Assembly: GCA_946811695.1 (NCBI GenBank)
Contig: OX328124.1
Coordinates: 87,014,030-87,078,029 of the forward strand
Length of the DNA stretch: 64,000 nt
Origin: Gonocerus acuteangulatus
Lineage: Eukaryota > Arthropoda > Insecta > Hemiptera > Coreidae
Direction: 5' to 3'
Shown: in pieces, positions 33,741 to 45,907 of the stretch
How the letters are laid out: every line of letters begins with the position of its first letter
Numbering within the stretch: position 1 is the stretch's first letter
Position numbers and translations under genes: made by a program
The notes under the pieces: generated by a model
Databases searched by the model: none
What the model was told of the DNA's origin: nothing
The model's input: the letters and a program-made list of their open reading frames with translations, nothing else

Positions 33741-36700
33741 GAGGAAGTTGTAATTAAAGACGTCGTGGGGAGTAAGAAAGAAGAAGTCTTGTCTGCAGAT
33801 GATATCAAGAAGATGTCTGGATTATTCATAGAAGAAGAAAGCAAATCGAAGGTTGCACTAACAGAAGAAGGGAGAGCAGAATTTGAGGAACTGGTTGGAA
33901 AGGAAAGGGAAGCTGATAAAGATAATAGGAATAAGGCAGAAGAACTCAAATCAAAAGAAAATGATGTATGTGTAGATAAAAAATCTAAGGGCTCTACTGA
34001 ATCTGTATCTTCTCAAGCAGATGCGAGGAAGAAAGTTCTTCCTGATACAAAATCTAAAGACTCCGCTGAAACTCAATCTTCTCAGGATGATGAAACTATC
34101 AGCAATGTGGAAGTCAATATTGGATTTGTTGGATTATCTCAAACAGAGTCTTTAGAGGACAGTAGTAATGCTGTTGAAATAGTTGCTGAAATAGCAGTAT
34201 CTCCTGATGATAGTACTGTAATATCCGGAGATACAGATCTTGCTTCAACTATTGACAGTGACAAAATAAATGTCAAACATGAAGTCTCCACTTCTAAGGA
34301 AGACAATTATGCACAATCCTCTCTTCCAATACCAAAAACTATTTGCAAAAAGAAGAAACTGAAAAAGGAAATGAATGTTGATATCCGGACCCCTCAAAGT
34401 GTTAGTCCAGCTAATTCTGAAGATTCCTCAAATTTCTCAGTTCCAAAAAGTGATATACAGTCACAGTCAGTTATGATTCATTCAACAAACGATATACCTG
34501 TTTCAATGTCATTACCAAGCAGCCAAGAATCGAATACAATAGTCCAGTCAAAGACACGCTCAGTTATTCGAAAGAGAATCACTAAAATTATCAATGGCAA
34601 AGAAGTTGAAGTTACTGATTATCCCGATATTGTGGAAGAAAGCAAACAGATTTCAGTCGGTAATCTCTTGTTTAATGAGCAAACATTCCGTGGTCCTCCA
34701 GGTTCCCAAAATGTCATTATTACTGATGTTTCATCAGAGGAAAATGTTCCTAATAAAAACAAAGCTATTGAAGAACTTATCACTGAACACCAACCGCTAG
34801 GTCAGAGCCTTTCTGCTGGTGAAATGGTTGAAGCATTAGAACACCACTCAAATGTTAGTGAAGAAGGATCAGAAACTCGCTTCGATATGACAGTTGTCCA
34901 ACCAATCATACACCAAGTAAGAAAAATCAGAAGAGTGATAAGGAAAGTAGTTATAATTGATGGTAAAGAGCATGTGAGTGAATCAGTTATTGAAGAACCT
35001 GAACAAGTTGTTTCTACTACTTTTGGGCATGAATCAGACATTCCCATAGCAAGTGAAATGTCTGGTGACTTCAAAAGTTTTACATATGGTGAAGTAAGAA
35101 CAAGCCAGAAAGTGGTGGTGCAAAGTCGAAGAAAAATTACAAAAACTGTAAGAACAGTAAATGGCAAGGTCCTAGTTGAAGAGGTTGAAACAGAACCGGA
35201 TGATTTGGAAGTTCTTTCGGTAGAAGAGCCATCGGTTAGTTTTGTTAAATATGAGCAAGCTAGAAATGAACCTGAGCCGAGTTTATATGACAAGCATGTA
35301 ATCGTTGAGTATCCGGAAGAACCGGATAAACAATCAAAGGATAATGAAATAGTTATTTGTGAAATTAAAGAAGAACCTCAAATTGACGAACAAAATAAAG
35401 CAAATGAAGAAGAAACAGTACATGTCTGTGTCAAATCATCAAGTGTTATTACTGAAAACATTACGTTTGATAAAAAGGAAGAGCCTGAAATACTTGATGA
35501 ATCAAAGGCCGAATATAAAGACACATTGGAATCATCAGATTCTGTTCCAGTTTTGGAGAAATCCACATCTATAGATTCAAATTTGATTTCAAAAACACCA
35601 AAGAAATCTTTATCAGTTGGCTCTGATTCCAGTGACAGTTATTACACTGATGTCCAAGTAAAAGTAACAGTTCCTGAAGAAGTTTCTCTTTCTGTAGACA
35701 TCAAACACCAAAAAGATAAGAAAAAGGGTAATAAAAAATCCAAGAAAAAAACAGAATCAAAACCGGATTCCACTCCTTCTGACAGTGATATTAGTAAAAC
35801 AAGTGAAAATGAAAAGACTGGACAAAGTAAGATATTGACGGCTCAGTTCTTGGAAGCGGAATCCTTTACTTTTGAACCAAAAGAGACAACAAAAGAAATC
35901 AAATTGCTTGAACTTGCTAAACCAATAGAGAAAGCGCAGCTCTCAGAAGTAGAGAAATTGGCTTCTTCGGACATTAAAGAGGGAGGAGGGAAAGATAAAT
36001 CAGAGGCTGTTAAGCCTAAATCAACTAATAAACAACAAAAGAAAGCTAGTAAGCCTGAAACCACTTCAAGTGAAGACATTGCACCTCCAAGAGGTAAAAG
36101 TAAACAGAAAAAGGCAAAGGGCTCGGAGTCTGAAATTCCATGCCCTCCGACAAGTGAAGAATCAATAGACCTTCCTGAATCTTCTCAGATTATTGCCTCA
36201 GAGAATGAAGCCTTTGTTTCAACAGTTTCTCCAGAAACTACTGAAGAACAGGTGTCACCTGTTTTTGAAGTCCAAGGAAAAAGTGATAAAGAAATAAAAA
36301 TATTACCACAAACAGACAAACCAGATTCCTCTCTTGAAAATAAAGACAAAGATAAAAAATCTGGGAAGTCCCTCATTACAATAGAAACAACTATTTCACC
36401 AAATGATAAGAACGAAAAGTCCGTGACATTGAAGATATCTAAGAAAAACAAAAATAAACAAAGTAAGCCGCAGCCAAATTCTTCTATTGATGATAAAGAC
36501 ACTGTCAATCCTCAATTCAAAAAGTATACTGAAAAAGAAGAGATGGAAAAAATCCAAGAAGAAAATAACCCTGATTCAAAGTCTTCTTCTTTGGAGAGTG
36601 TTGAGATTCAGGTTAATACAGATATCCCATCATCTCCTGAGAGGGACAAAGAAGAAAAACTGAAAAAGATGAAGGCCAAAAGATCCAAAAGAAAAACTAG

Positions 36701-39413
36701 AACTGGCACTGAACCTGAGGAGGATTTTCATGCTCAAATCAGTGTTAAAAAAGTAGAAGATAACTGCCCTTCTGATTCGGATTCTAACAATGTGCAAAGT
36801 GTACCGAAAGATTCTGGAACATGTACAAGAAGTGAACTCAACACAGAAATTAGTGAATCCCCTATGGCAAAGGAAACCTTCTCTGCCATTAGGGAAGTAG
36901 AAATAGTTGAAGGAAAGAGAACTTCACCTCTGAAATCAAGTGAAGATAAATTCTCTAAGGATACGGATATAAATGACAGCCAATCCTTTGCAAAAAAAGA
37001 AATAATACCTTTGGAGAAAAGTAAAGAAGAAATATCTGATAAAAAAGAGAATGCATCACTGAAGTTAAAGGAATGTGAATCACCTTTGATTAAAGAAAGT
37101 CTATTTGGGGAAATCAAAGATGCTGAACCTTCTAGAGAAAGAGAAAATATCTCCATAAAGTCACATGAAGATAAAACATTAAAGATTGATGAAAGTGGCC
37201 CTGTAGAGTTGAAAGGAAATAATAATGAGAAAGCAGGAATTGGATTATCTCAAAAACTGAATGCTCCTGAAGGAAAGGGAAGAAAATCATCCAAGAACAA
37301 AAAACCTCGCTCCTCTAAATTGAAGGCTAGTGATGAACTCACAAAGGAAAAAGATACCAAATCCGCAGATTCAATAGAATATGACTCCCCAAGGGCGAAG
37401 GACAACATTACCAATGACGGTGAAATCACAGTACCATTTGATGATAGTGCCAGGTTATTAAGCCAGCCACCAACAGACATTCTCAGCAAAACTGATATAT
37501 TTTTAACTGAAGAAAGAGCAACTACACAAAATATTCCAAAAGTTCCATCTGGTGCCTTGGGTTCTTCAGAGAAAACACTTGATACATTAAAAAATCAGAA
37601 AGAAGGGGTTATTGAACCATTGGTTCATTTTGATTCCCAATCGAATGAATGCCTTACAAGGAAGTTCAAAGATCCAGATATGTCTACTGAGAAGTCTTTT
37701 AAAGATAAAGAAAGCACAGAGCATAAATTACATAAACCTACTAGCCTTAAGACTCAAACATCGCTTCAAAAACTTGAACCTACACCAAGAAAAGAAATTA
37801 CTTCTCCTGAAGAAAAAGATACAGTTCATAGTGAAGAAATATGTAGTCCAGATGTTGAAGAGAAAGTTGCTTTAGTTGATGACAACATTGGAGAAAACAA
37901 AAATGTAGGCAATCAAGAAAAAAGTATACATAAACAAAAAATACCAACTCAAATTGAAGAATCATTGGATAATATTCCCAAGTGTGAAGAAAGTTCAGAT
38001 TTAAATATTCCCCAAAATGTAATCCTTGGTACTCATGTAAAGGAAGTTTATGAAAGCTCTCCAGAAGAAAGTAAATTTAATATATCAGCAAACATAGTGC
38101 CACCAATTAGCAGTATTAAATATTCACAATATGGCTCAGATAACGTAGGATATGATACATCTGTTAAGGAAGACAAACCCAATGAAAAAAATTATCCACA
38201 AGAGGATGTCGAATCTCAATTTTTCATCAAAGAAAAGTACACAAGTGGCCCAGAAAAAGATAATCATACTCACAAATTCTTGAAGGAAGAAATTTCATCT
38301 AATGACCACTTATTAGAAACAACCCAGTTGAATCCTGAAGGAACCACACATAGGAAAGAGATTTCTAGATCTAAAAAACCAAAAAGTAAGAAACCTTTAT
38401 CAAAGGATGATGAAAAAACCTCAATTGCACCGGATGAAATTCTATGCAAATTAAATATAGCACCTGAAGTACTTAGAAAAAGTTTAGAAAATTTACATGT
38501 TACTGATTCATCTTCAGAAATTGTAGAAGTAGGCCTGAGCTCAGAAGAGCCAGTAGAAGATTTGTTTGTCATAGATACAACTCTTGAAAAGTACATGAAA
38601 GATGATTCTCCTGTTGACTTGGGTCTTCCTTCAAGAGAAAAGGTATATCCAGACCAAAGCCAACATTCTAAAAATAAATTAGTTGACTCAAAATCTGGCA
38701 GAGATGATAATAAAATAGATTTTGTACAACCTAAGACTGATGAGGTTATTGTTCAAATAAAAACTTCCATAACAACTGAAGACAATGAACCAACTGTTAG
38801 CGTTGTTGAAGGCCCTTTGCCTCAAATGTCAACTTCTCTGATAAGTGATGATACTTCTGTACAAATTTCTGTCAAAGCTGAAGAAGGAAGTATGCCAACA
38901 GATCATAGTCATGTGACTAAGTTTAACATCAATGAAGCATTTCTTGAGGCCGAATTATCAGCAACTGGAGGAAGTTCAATAAGGTCAAGTACTGAAAAGA
39001 CACCTTCGAGTACTGAAGACCCCAGAGCATTTAATAATACCTTTGAAGTTGCAGGAACAACCAATTCACAATCCTCTAGCCCTCGCAAAACAATACTGGA
39101 TAAAGATAAAACATCGGAATCTCCTAAATCTTCCGGAGATTCTCACAAGCCTTTATCTGAACATATAAAGCCTAAAAAGGAAACTGAAAATTTAATTCAA
39201 ACTATTAAAGAAAGGATTGTAAATATTAATACTCCTTCATTTGTTGGCCTCCTATCTGACTTAGACAATACCACAAAACGTAAGGATATTAATCATAATT
39301 TAGACCTTCTGAAAAATTCATCTGATCAAGAAAGAGAATCCATTGTTGTAACCACAACTATTCTGATATCAGAATACTTGGAAACCATTACTTATATAAT
39401 TATTAATTCAAAG
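33741..39413 (+). CDS. Msp300: Second giant exon, 1,891 codons, nesprin-like gene
   Basis: TTATTTTTCAG precedes EEVVIKDVVGSKKEEVLSAD; the frame runs without a stop to AAG|GTACCT at 39414 (readthrough would stop after VPFI). The region around codons 35-80 (LTEEGRAEFEELVGKEREAD) is strongly charged. Three related segments near codons 274, 394 and 459 read IRKRITKIINGKEVEV, IRKVVIIDGKEHVSE and RRKITKTVRTVNGKVLVEEV: a basic lead, a short hydrophobic strand, [ND]GK and an acidic tail. Polybasic knots (KDKKKGNKKSKKK, KMKAKRSKRKTR) and long Ser/Glu/Lys stretches make up the rest. No enzyme or membrane features. Like the 12-kb exon, it is probably an extended spacer. Phase 0 at both ends. Confidence 0.85.
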
Positions 39414-39490
39414 GTACCTTTTATTTAATTGGTATAGTATTCATAAATTTTAAAATTTAAGTTATCTTAATTATTTTTTGAATTTCACAG

Positions 39491-39802
39491 AAGTACAACA
39501 AAGAAAATGCAAATCATGAAGATGGATTGAGAGAAATTTCTCGTCTCATCGAAGAAGTTGAAATGTTAAAAGATGACATTAAAACCTTGAATTCCAGTGG
39601 TGCTAAAGATGATTTGATATCTGCCCTTGAAACTCAAAGTGAGAGAGTAAAATGTATTTTAGATAACACTAAGACTAGTGTTAACTCTAAAGCCAAGGAA
39701 AGGGAAGAAGCGTCAAGTAAATCAAGAAATATTCTGGAACTTATCAATAACCTAGAGGAAGAAATTGCTGTATTAGAAAAAGACCATACTCAATCAGCAG
39801 AG
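39491..39802 (+). CDS. Msp300: Spectrin-type helical exon (104 codons)
   Basis: A 77-bp intron with TTTCACAG separates it from the second giant exon. It codes KYNKENANHEDGLREISRLI, EEVEMLKDDIKTL, ISALETQSERVKCILDNTKT and NLEEEIAVLEKDHTQSAE: heptad-rich helices with a length right for about one spectrin repeat. Donor GAG|GTAATG. Phase 0 at both ends. It marks the change from disordered to rod sequence. Confidence 0.8.
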
Positions 39803-39871
39803 GTAATGATTCTTTCTTTATTGCAAACTTATTGACTTATTATCTTATTAATGTTATTCTGTGGTGCACTC

Positions 39872-40310
39872 CAGGGCCGCCACATGGGGGGACGACCGGG
39901 TACTGTTGTCCTGGGCCCGGGCGCCTTGGGGGCCTGGCCCGGGCCTCGCTAATTGGAAAAAATGTATAGGTTATGAGCTTGTAAAAATAATGGGGTTTAG
40001 AAATATAGACGGCGTAGCCTATACTTATTTGAATTTGATCTATATTTTTTTAATGAACACAAACTACAAAACAAATGCAGTCCCAGACTAGTGTATTTCA
40101 TTAGGAGTCGTAATAAAACTACAAGTACCGAAAGTGACCTTTGATGCACCGATTGACGGCTTTTATTCTCATTTCTCTCAAAATTCAAGATAAAAATAAT
40201 TTTAAAATGTCCAATGTCCTATAGCAAATTACTAGAATTTTTAGTCTGGCTCTGAGAAGTGGGGGCCCGTGGTCTGGTCCCGGGCCAGGCTCAGGGATGT
40301 GGCGGCCCTG
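39872..40310 (+). mobile_element. hAT-type MITE with CAGGGCCGCCACAT ends
   Basis: The ends CAGGGCCGCCACAT and ATGTGGCGGCCCTG are perfect inverted repeats starting with the CAGGG typical of hAT ends. The flanks GTGCACTC (39864-39871) and GTGCAATC (40311-40318) are an 8-bp target duplication with one mismatch. The GC-rich subterminal parts (CCCGGGCGCC, GGCCCGGGCC) contrast with the AT-rich middle. Non-coding. Confidence 0.88.
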
Positions 40311-40354
40311 GTGCAATCTGATGAAGAGTGGCTGCTGCTAAATTTGTGTATATT

Positions 40355-40422
40355 TCTACCTGAAAGAATGTGGGCGTTAGTTCTGAAAGAATGTGGGCGT
40401 TAGTTCTGAAAGAATGTAAAAT
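40355..40422 (+). repeat. 24-bp minisatellite, three units
   Basis: CTGAAAGAATGTGGGCGTTA followed by GTT is repeated twice exactly, and a third unit breaks off after CTGAAAGAATGT. It lies next to the hAT-type MITE. Confidence 0.85.
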
Positions 40423-40472
40423 CAGAATTCTGGTGAATATACATTTTAGAAAAATATATTTGTAACTGACTT

Positions 40473-40530
<58 letters not shown>

Positions 40531-41371
40531 TATTCTTTATTCCTTGAAGAATTATTTTTACTGCTTCAAAATGGCTATAAAGAACTTCCACTTTCTCACA
40601 GGCGAACCCAATGTACAAACACAGAAATATAGTTGCCAGGCAATAGAAAGAGAAGGCTTCTAGTATCTGCCTGCTTTGCCTCTCCACGTTGGTTGCCTCT
40701 CTGGGCCCCCCACTCTCCCCTTCCTTCATCACATTACCGATTCTATCTACAGACTGACTTCAAAGTAATTACAGTATAGACAATTACAGCTGACATAATT
40801 TTGAAAACACCATTAAACTCTACTGGTGTTAATGACCACAAAGGTTGACATGCCTTAAATCCAACCCAAAAAAAAAAGAAAAGTATTGTAATGATATATT
40901 ACATTGAGGTAAAAGTTGTTTTTTTTTTTGTAATTGTTAATTCTTTTATTGTCATTTGTATTATTTTTGATATTGGTGTTTGTATCTCAGGATTGTCTGG
41001 AAATAAATATTATATTGTTCATTCACTCGGAACTTTAATCCCTGAGATTAAGTCAAATTCATATAATAAAACTTACTCAAGTAATTAAAATTTTTTCATT
41101 ATTTTTATAAAAAATAAATCATAACAGTATTTTTTATTAGAAACTGTGAAATGCTGAATGAATACCATGCTATGCTGAGCAAATTGGGCAGCCCACTTTA
41201 TTGCTTAAATTTTTATTAATGAAGATTTTCTTCTTCTAACACACTTATTGATTTTGTTTTATACATTAAGGGATTGGTGTTAAAATTTACTAACTACTTC
41301 ATTTGGTATTATGACGAGTCATGTATATATTATCTATTTATGAAAACTAATATTTTTTTTTTCCTGTTTAG

Positions 41372-41656
41372 AAGAAATTGAAGAAACTTGATGAACTAGA
41401 TATATTGAATACTGATTATGATTCACAAGTATCATTGATGCTTAAAAAATATCCAAATGAGCCAGAATTGTTTAAAGCTTCTCAAAAATTGCTAGAAAAT
41501 GAAGAACAATTAGCAGCATTAAGAACAACCCTTGTCCAGTCACTAGCGCTCGCACAGGAGTATAGAGATACCTTAGTAGAACTCGAAAATGTTTCAGAAG
41601 TAGCAAAAACGATTGTTTCTTCAAGAGTTATCGTACCCAGTCTACAAGAATTACAG
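41372..41656 (+). CDS. Msp300: Spectrin-type helical exon (95 codons)
   Basis: TTTTTTCCTGTTTAG precedes KKLKKLDELDILNTDYDSQV; later helices read PNEPELFKASQKLLENEEQL and LRTTLVQSLALAQEYRDTLV, ending IVPSLQELQ before GTACTA. The charged/leucine spacing and length fit one spectrin repeat. Phase 0 at both ends. Confidence 0.8.
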
Positions 41657-41815
41657 GTACTATTTCCTTTGCTATTTTACATTAACAAGTTTATTATTAA
41701 ACACATCGAAGTCACTTATAAGTTTATAATATTAGTTTGTAGAGCCTCTCGATGGCTCAGGACATAAAGCTACTGGGGATTCTAGGAAGTGTGGAGTCTG
41801 AATAAGCAGCAAATA

Positions 41816-42040
41816 TAGAAAATTATTTTGGCTGGGAGCATCTGGGGATTTCGGGCGTAGGAACATTTTTAAATATTTTAGTGTAAAATGGTGAGTTTTG
41901 AGGCCCTCTGGGACACCTGGTATACCAGGGTAAATGTTGAAGACATTTTTGTTTTTTATAGGCTTTTTTTACACAAAATGTTCTCACCAAAAAAAAAAAT
42001 TTCTGGAGGGGGGGGGGGTGCAGCCCCCCTTTATATGGTC
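41816..42040 (-). mobile_element. Degraded relative of the poly-C hAT-like MITE
   Basis: Minus strand: ATATAAAGGGGGGCTGCACC followed by a C run and TCCAGAAATTT matches the left subterminal part of the MITE at 62706, and CTCCCAGCC...ATAATTTTCTATA at the other end matches the right part. The outer CATGGGCG words are lost, and the middle (with GGCCCTCTGGGACACC on minus as GGTGTCCCAGAGGGCC) is unrelated. A sister family or a heavily changed copy. Confidence 0.45.
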
Positions 42041-42897
42041 TCAATATTCACCCAGGTATGGGTTTACTTATTCATCATCAGTTTTACATGCACTGAAGAA
42101 GGTGCCATCTAATTCCTGATGGATGCTTAGAAAGAGAGCCAACTTGCAGATGCTTATTCTTAGCCAAAAGTATTATTTCTACGTAAAGTCCCAAGTAAGG
42201 GCTTTGTATTAAAGGGCCGGCATATGAATATCTGATTTTTTATTATCACAATGACACATAATTAACATACTATTAAACTTTTAGAAACAAATAAAGAAAA
42301 AGTTGTATTGTTTTTTTCTCTTCTGGTCGTACATTTTTCTTAGTTAATAATAAATGGATGTTACAATTTAAATAAATCAAGTACATTTGTGTATATTATA
42401 AAAAAAAAAAAAAATCTGTACTCTAAATTAGAGTAGGCATTTCTAATTCCACAAAATGAATTTGATACATGTTCAATTAACAATTAACCTAAATAGTATT
42501 TGTTGAATGGTGGAGCAAGATTTTTAATGATTCATTTTTCCATTTGTTTTTGTTAGTTTCCAGATGGCCTACTTATATTTTTGTTAGCATTTGCATTTAT
42601 GTGTAGGTTTTAAGACTGAGCCTATTGACATTTAATTATACAATTACTACTTGCTGTGTTACATAAATTCATTGCTCTTACTTTGGAAGCAAGACGTATA
42701 TTTTTGATATAAACTTGTTCCTACATTTTCACTAACAATAAGTTAGAGATAATCAAGGTTTATTCAAAGTATTTGAATACAACTAAATTGTTTGATAAAA
42801 AATGTGTTTGTATTTGTGCCAATATTTTGGGCTTGAATTTCTATTAATTTATAAATATTGTAATCATATTTTTTTTTGGGGGGGGCACACCAACATA

Positions 42898-44181
42898 CGA
42901 GGTAAGGTCCATAAGTTTCCGGCCTGTCCTGCTTCCCCTCCTTCAAACGTGCCGGGACCTGCACGCCTATGCAGGTCCATGCCTGCTCACTCCATACCCA
43001 TCGCCCGCACTTCCTCAGTCTTGTCAGTCAGTGTCCAGCCTTGAAGGAAACTCCCCATTTTTACAATGTTCAAACTCGAGTACCGTGCGGTAATTAAATT
43101 CTTTTGTAAAGAGGGTCTTACTCCTGCGCAAATTAAAGAGCGCTTGGATTGTGTATACGGGCAGTCCTCCCTCTCGTATTCCACAGTGAAAAAATGGGCA
43201 AAATTATTTCAGTTAGGGAGAGAAAGTCTAGAAGATGACCCACGTCCCGGTTGCACATTGGAAGCTGTCACTTCTGAAACAATCCAACTTGTGGAATCTA
43301 AATTGCTGTCTGACCGGCGACTAAAAACCAAGGAAATAGCAGCGAGGTTAGGGCTTTCAAAACCAAGTGTTTTCAGGATCATCAAAGAACATTTGCATAT
43401 GAACAAGGTTAGTGCAAGATGGGTTCCAAAACTTCTTTCAGCTGCTCAAAAACAGGAATGAGTTCACTGCTGCAATGAATTTTTACACGAGTATAATGCC
43501 GACCCAAGGAATTTTTGGGACTCAATTGTAACTGGGGATGAGACAATGGTTTTATATTATGACCCACTCAGCAAAAGAGAGTCTATGGAATGGAGAAGAC
43601 CAGGAGAAGCGCCTCCTTTAAAGGCAAAAGTCACGCAGTCAACAAAAAAGGTAATGGCCACAATTTTTTGGGACTGTAAAGGAATACTACTGATAGATTT
43701 TAAAGAAAGGAATACCACAATGAATGGTGAGTATTATGCAGCCCTACTTCACCGGTTACGAGACGCCATTAAAGAGAAGAGGCGAGGGAAGTTAAGCAGA
43801 GGTGTCCGCCTCCTTCACGACAATGTCTCTGTCCACACAGCATTGATTTCCAAGGCCGCTGTGAAGGACTGTGGATTCCAAGAAATCTCTCATCCACCCT
43901 ATAGCCCAGACTTGGCCCCTAGCGATTTCTAACTTTTCTCAAAGTTAAAATCTGACCTTCGTGGAAGCCGATTTAACACTGACAAAGAGCTCCAAGCAGC
44001 AGTGGAAGAACATTTTTTTAACAAAGAAGAAAATTATTTTTTTCATGGTATAGAAATGTTGCCAAAGCGTTGTATTAAGTGTGTTGAACTTAGAGGAGAA
44101 TATATTGAAAAACAGTAAAACCAGTTTTTTTCTTTCACCTTCCCTTCTATCCCAGGCCGGAAACTTATGGACCTTACTACG
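42898..44181 (+). mobile_element. mariner-family transposon, nearly intact, 1.28 kb
   Basis: The left end CGAGGTAAGGTCCATAAGTT and the right end read in reverse (CGTAGTAAGGTCCATAAGTT) are inverted repeats of about 29 bp, with TA on both sides (42896-42897 and 44182-44183). Length and TA target are typical of mariner. The internal gene is interrupted only by two stop codons, so this is a young copy. Confidence 0.92.
43066..44118 (+). pseudogene. mariner transposase (350 codons) with two in-frame stops
   Basis: From ATG 43066 a single frame runs to TAA 44116-44118, broken by TGA at 43459-43461 and TAA at 43930-43932; no frameshift. The N-terminal half has the two helix-turn-helix parts (GLTPAQIKERLDCVYG...; LKTKEIAARLGLSKPSVFRI). 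The catalytic half has VTGDE (first Asp), LLHDN (second Asp) and SPDLAPSDF (third Asp), with 34 residues between the second and third, i.e. DD34D of mariner. The first stop lies where KQE.VHCCNEFL is expected and looks like a single-base change of an Arg codon. It cut-and-pastes its own element in the nucleus when intact; this copy should make no full protein. Confidence 0.92.
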
Positions 44182-44185
44182 TACA

Positions 44186-44335
44186 TCAAGGCCATCTGCG
44201 CCGATATATCTTTGGTGCCGCAGGGAATTTTCTCAACGGGCCCTGAAATGAGGAAAATCCCTGCTGCGGGTGGACTTGAACCCGATCTCCCACATGAGAA
44301 TCCAAGGTGCCAGCCACTAGACCACGGGGAACCTA
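44186..44335 (-). mobile_element. tRNA-derived SINE, family B, copy 3
   Basis: Minus strand: GGTTCCCCGTGGTCTAGTGG, CTGGCACCTTGG, then GGGAGATCGGGTTCAAGTCC with a perfect B box (GGTTCAAGTCC). The body has CAGGGATTTTCCTCATTTCA. It begins only a few bases after the right end of the mariner. Confidence 0.75.
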
Positions 44336-44344
44336 TTATTGTAC

Positions 44345-44516
44345 TTATTTTTTTCTATGACGCTTTGACATCTAGGCCATTAGCACCGACATCCAGGGTG
44401 CAGCGAGGAATTTTCCCAAAGAGCCGTGGATGAGAAAATTCCTGTTGCCGGTGGGGATCGAACCCACCATCTCCTGTTTATGAATCTAAGGAGCTAGCCA
44501 CTAGACCACGGGAGAC
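44345..44516 (-). mobile_element. tRNA-derived SINE, family B, copy 4
   Basis: Minus strand: GGGGTCTCCCGTGGTCTAGT, GGCTAGCTCCTTAG, GGAGATGGTGGGTTCGATCC then the body CAGGAATTTTCTCATCCACG and GATGTCGGTGCTAATGGCC. It lies in the same direction immediately next to copy 3. Both boxes are intact. Confidence 0.8.
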
Positions 44517-44666
44517 CCCTATTGTACTTATTCTGTCCATTTTTGTTTTTATAGCTCTGATTAAAAAAAAAAAATGTTTTAATCAGCTATTAATGACCAA
44601 ACCCCATCTAGCTATTCTCCATGGTCAACAATCTCTTTAGAGTTAATGATTTTCTTTTTATTTTAG

Positions 44667-44987
44667 AATGAAATGCAAAAAGAGCGGAAATTCTTTGTGT
44701 CTCTCTCTCACTGTCGATCAATACTAGAATCTTTAGAAAGTTCACTTGATCAAGAAACAAGAGATGCAACTGCAGAGCTTCACAATAGGCTCCATAAGAC
44801 AGCAAGTGATGTTCTTGAATCTGCTGGAGAACGTGCTGTTGCTCTGGCCCTTGGAGCTTCGAGGTGGACACTCCTTGAACAGGGCCTAGCAGAAGAAAGG
44901 GGCTGGCTCCGGGTTGCTCAAGAAAGAATACCAAATTTATCTGGTGTATCATCGTATGATTATCATCAATATTTATCTCTATACCAA
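44667..44987 (+). CDS. Msp300: Spectrin-type helical exon (107 codons)
   Basis: TTTTATTTTAG precedes NEMQKERKFFVSLSHCRSIL; it continues LESLESSLDQETRDATAELH, RLHKTASDVLESAGERAVAL and a Trp-containing helix RWTLLEQGLAEERGWLRVAQ, ending YQ before GTAAGA. Tryptophans at helix centres and the length fit a spectrin repeat. Phase 0 at both ends. Confidence 0.85.
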
Positions 44988-45069
44988 GTAAGATTAATTG
45001 GTTAATTGTGCTTGTGTTTTATAAAATTATATTTTCATTATTATTAACTATTGTTTTTATTTATTTAAG

Positions 45070-45354
45070 TCTTTAATCAATGATATCGAGCTGCATTCAG
45101 CTAGAGTCTGGAAGCTCCTTGAGAGTGCGCATACGTTACAAGGACTAATCTCGTGTAATGGACTTGAAGAATCTTGTGATATATTGAGGACTAATATGGG
45201 CCTACTTGAGGATAGAGTAGCTGATGGTGCTAAGAAGTTGTCAGAATTTAAAGAGAATTGGTCGTCCTACGAAACATCTATGCAAAGACTAACTAAGTGG
45301 CTTGATATTGTTATCCCAAACCATCCTCCACCTTTAGATATACAAACGTATTGG
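45070..45354 (+). CDS. Msp300: Spectrin-type helical exon (95 codons)
   Basis: TATTTAAG precedes SLINDIELHSARVWKLLESA, then GLEESCDILRTNMGLLEDRV and a W-containing third helix FKENWSSYETSMQRLTKWLD, ending DIQTYW before GTTAGT. This W.....Y...RL..WL pattern is very typical of a nesprin/spectrin helix. Phase 0 at both ends; the intron before it is only 82 bp. Confidence 0.88.
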
Positions 45355-45511
45355 GTTAGTTCAATTTTTATTTACATTTTATTTTTAACTGTAAATTAGC
45401 CTCTATATACTTCTATAAGATTTCTAATATTTAACAAGCATTCTTAACATTTTGTCCCAAATCTGTCTTTTCTATCTATTTATTAAATATATTTTTTATG
45501 TTTTTGTTCAG

Positions 45512-45823
45512 GAATTAAGAGCTGAATATGAAGTTTTCAAAGGTGTCTTTGATGATACATATGAAAAATTCAATAGTTCACTTATCATACTGCCAATTTC
45601 TGATGAGGCAACCCAAAAAGAAGCATTAGAAGACCTTAAATATAAGTGGTCTTTGATTACCAGCCGTCTTGAGGAAGCCGAAGTAACCATTCCATCGGAT
45701 GTTAGTCCAATTGAGCGATTAGATATTATTGAGGCAAGACTGAAACAGATGGAGGCAGCAGTGAACTGCTGTCAAGATATGTCGACAGATGCTGAACTTG
45801 ACTTGTATATTGGGAAACTTCAG
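45512..45823 (+). CDS. Msp300: Spectrin-type helical exon (104 codons)
   Basis: TTTTTGTTCAG precedes ELRAEYEVFKGVFDDTYEKF; it has EALEDLKYKWSLITSRLEEA (a clear spectrin-type K..W......L) and PIERLDIIEARLKQMEAAVN, ending IGKLQ before GTGTTT. Phase 0 at both ends. Confidence 0.88.
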
Positions 45824-45907
45824 GTGTTTATCATTTTATAAACATAAAATACAATCAAATAATGAACTTATTCTCAGATTCAGATGATTATTCGAATATA
45901 TTTTTAG

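Larger units (their letters stand above)
39803..41371 (+). other. Intron with a hAT-type MITE, a 24-bp minisatellite and homopolymers
   Basis: Holds the MITE at 39872-40310, three copies of a 24-bp word at 40355-40422, and an A run of about 48 at 40481-40528. In 40530-41371 I see nothing but AT-rich DNA. Confidence 0.6.
41657..44666 (+). other. Intron with a mariner element and two SINEs
   Basis: Contains a degraded MITE-related piece (41816-42040), the mariner (42898-44181) and SINE B copies 3 and 4 (44186-44516). Between 42041 and 42890 I see only AT-rich DNA. Confidence 0.65.

Noticed and set aside
41823..42119. Three overlapping short frames around a G run
   Set aside because: They come from the MITE-related repeat with its homopolymer run and have no coding signature.
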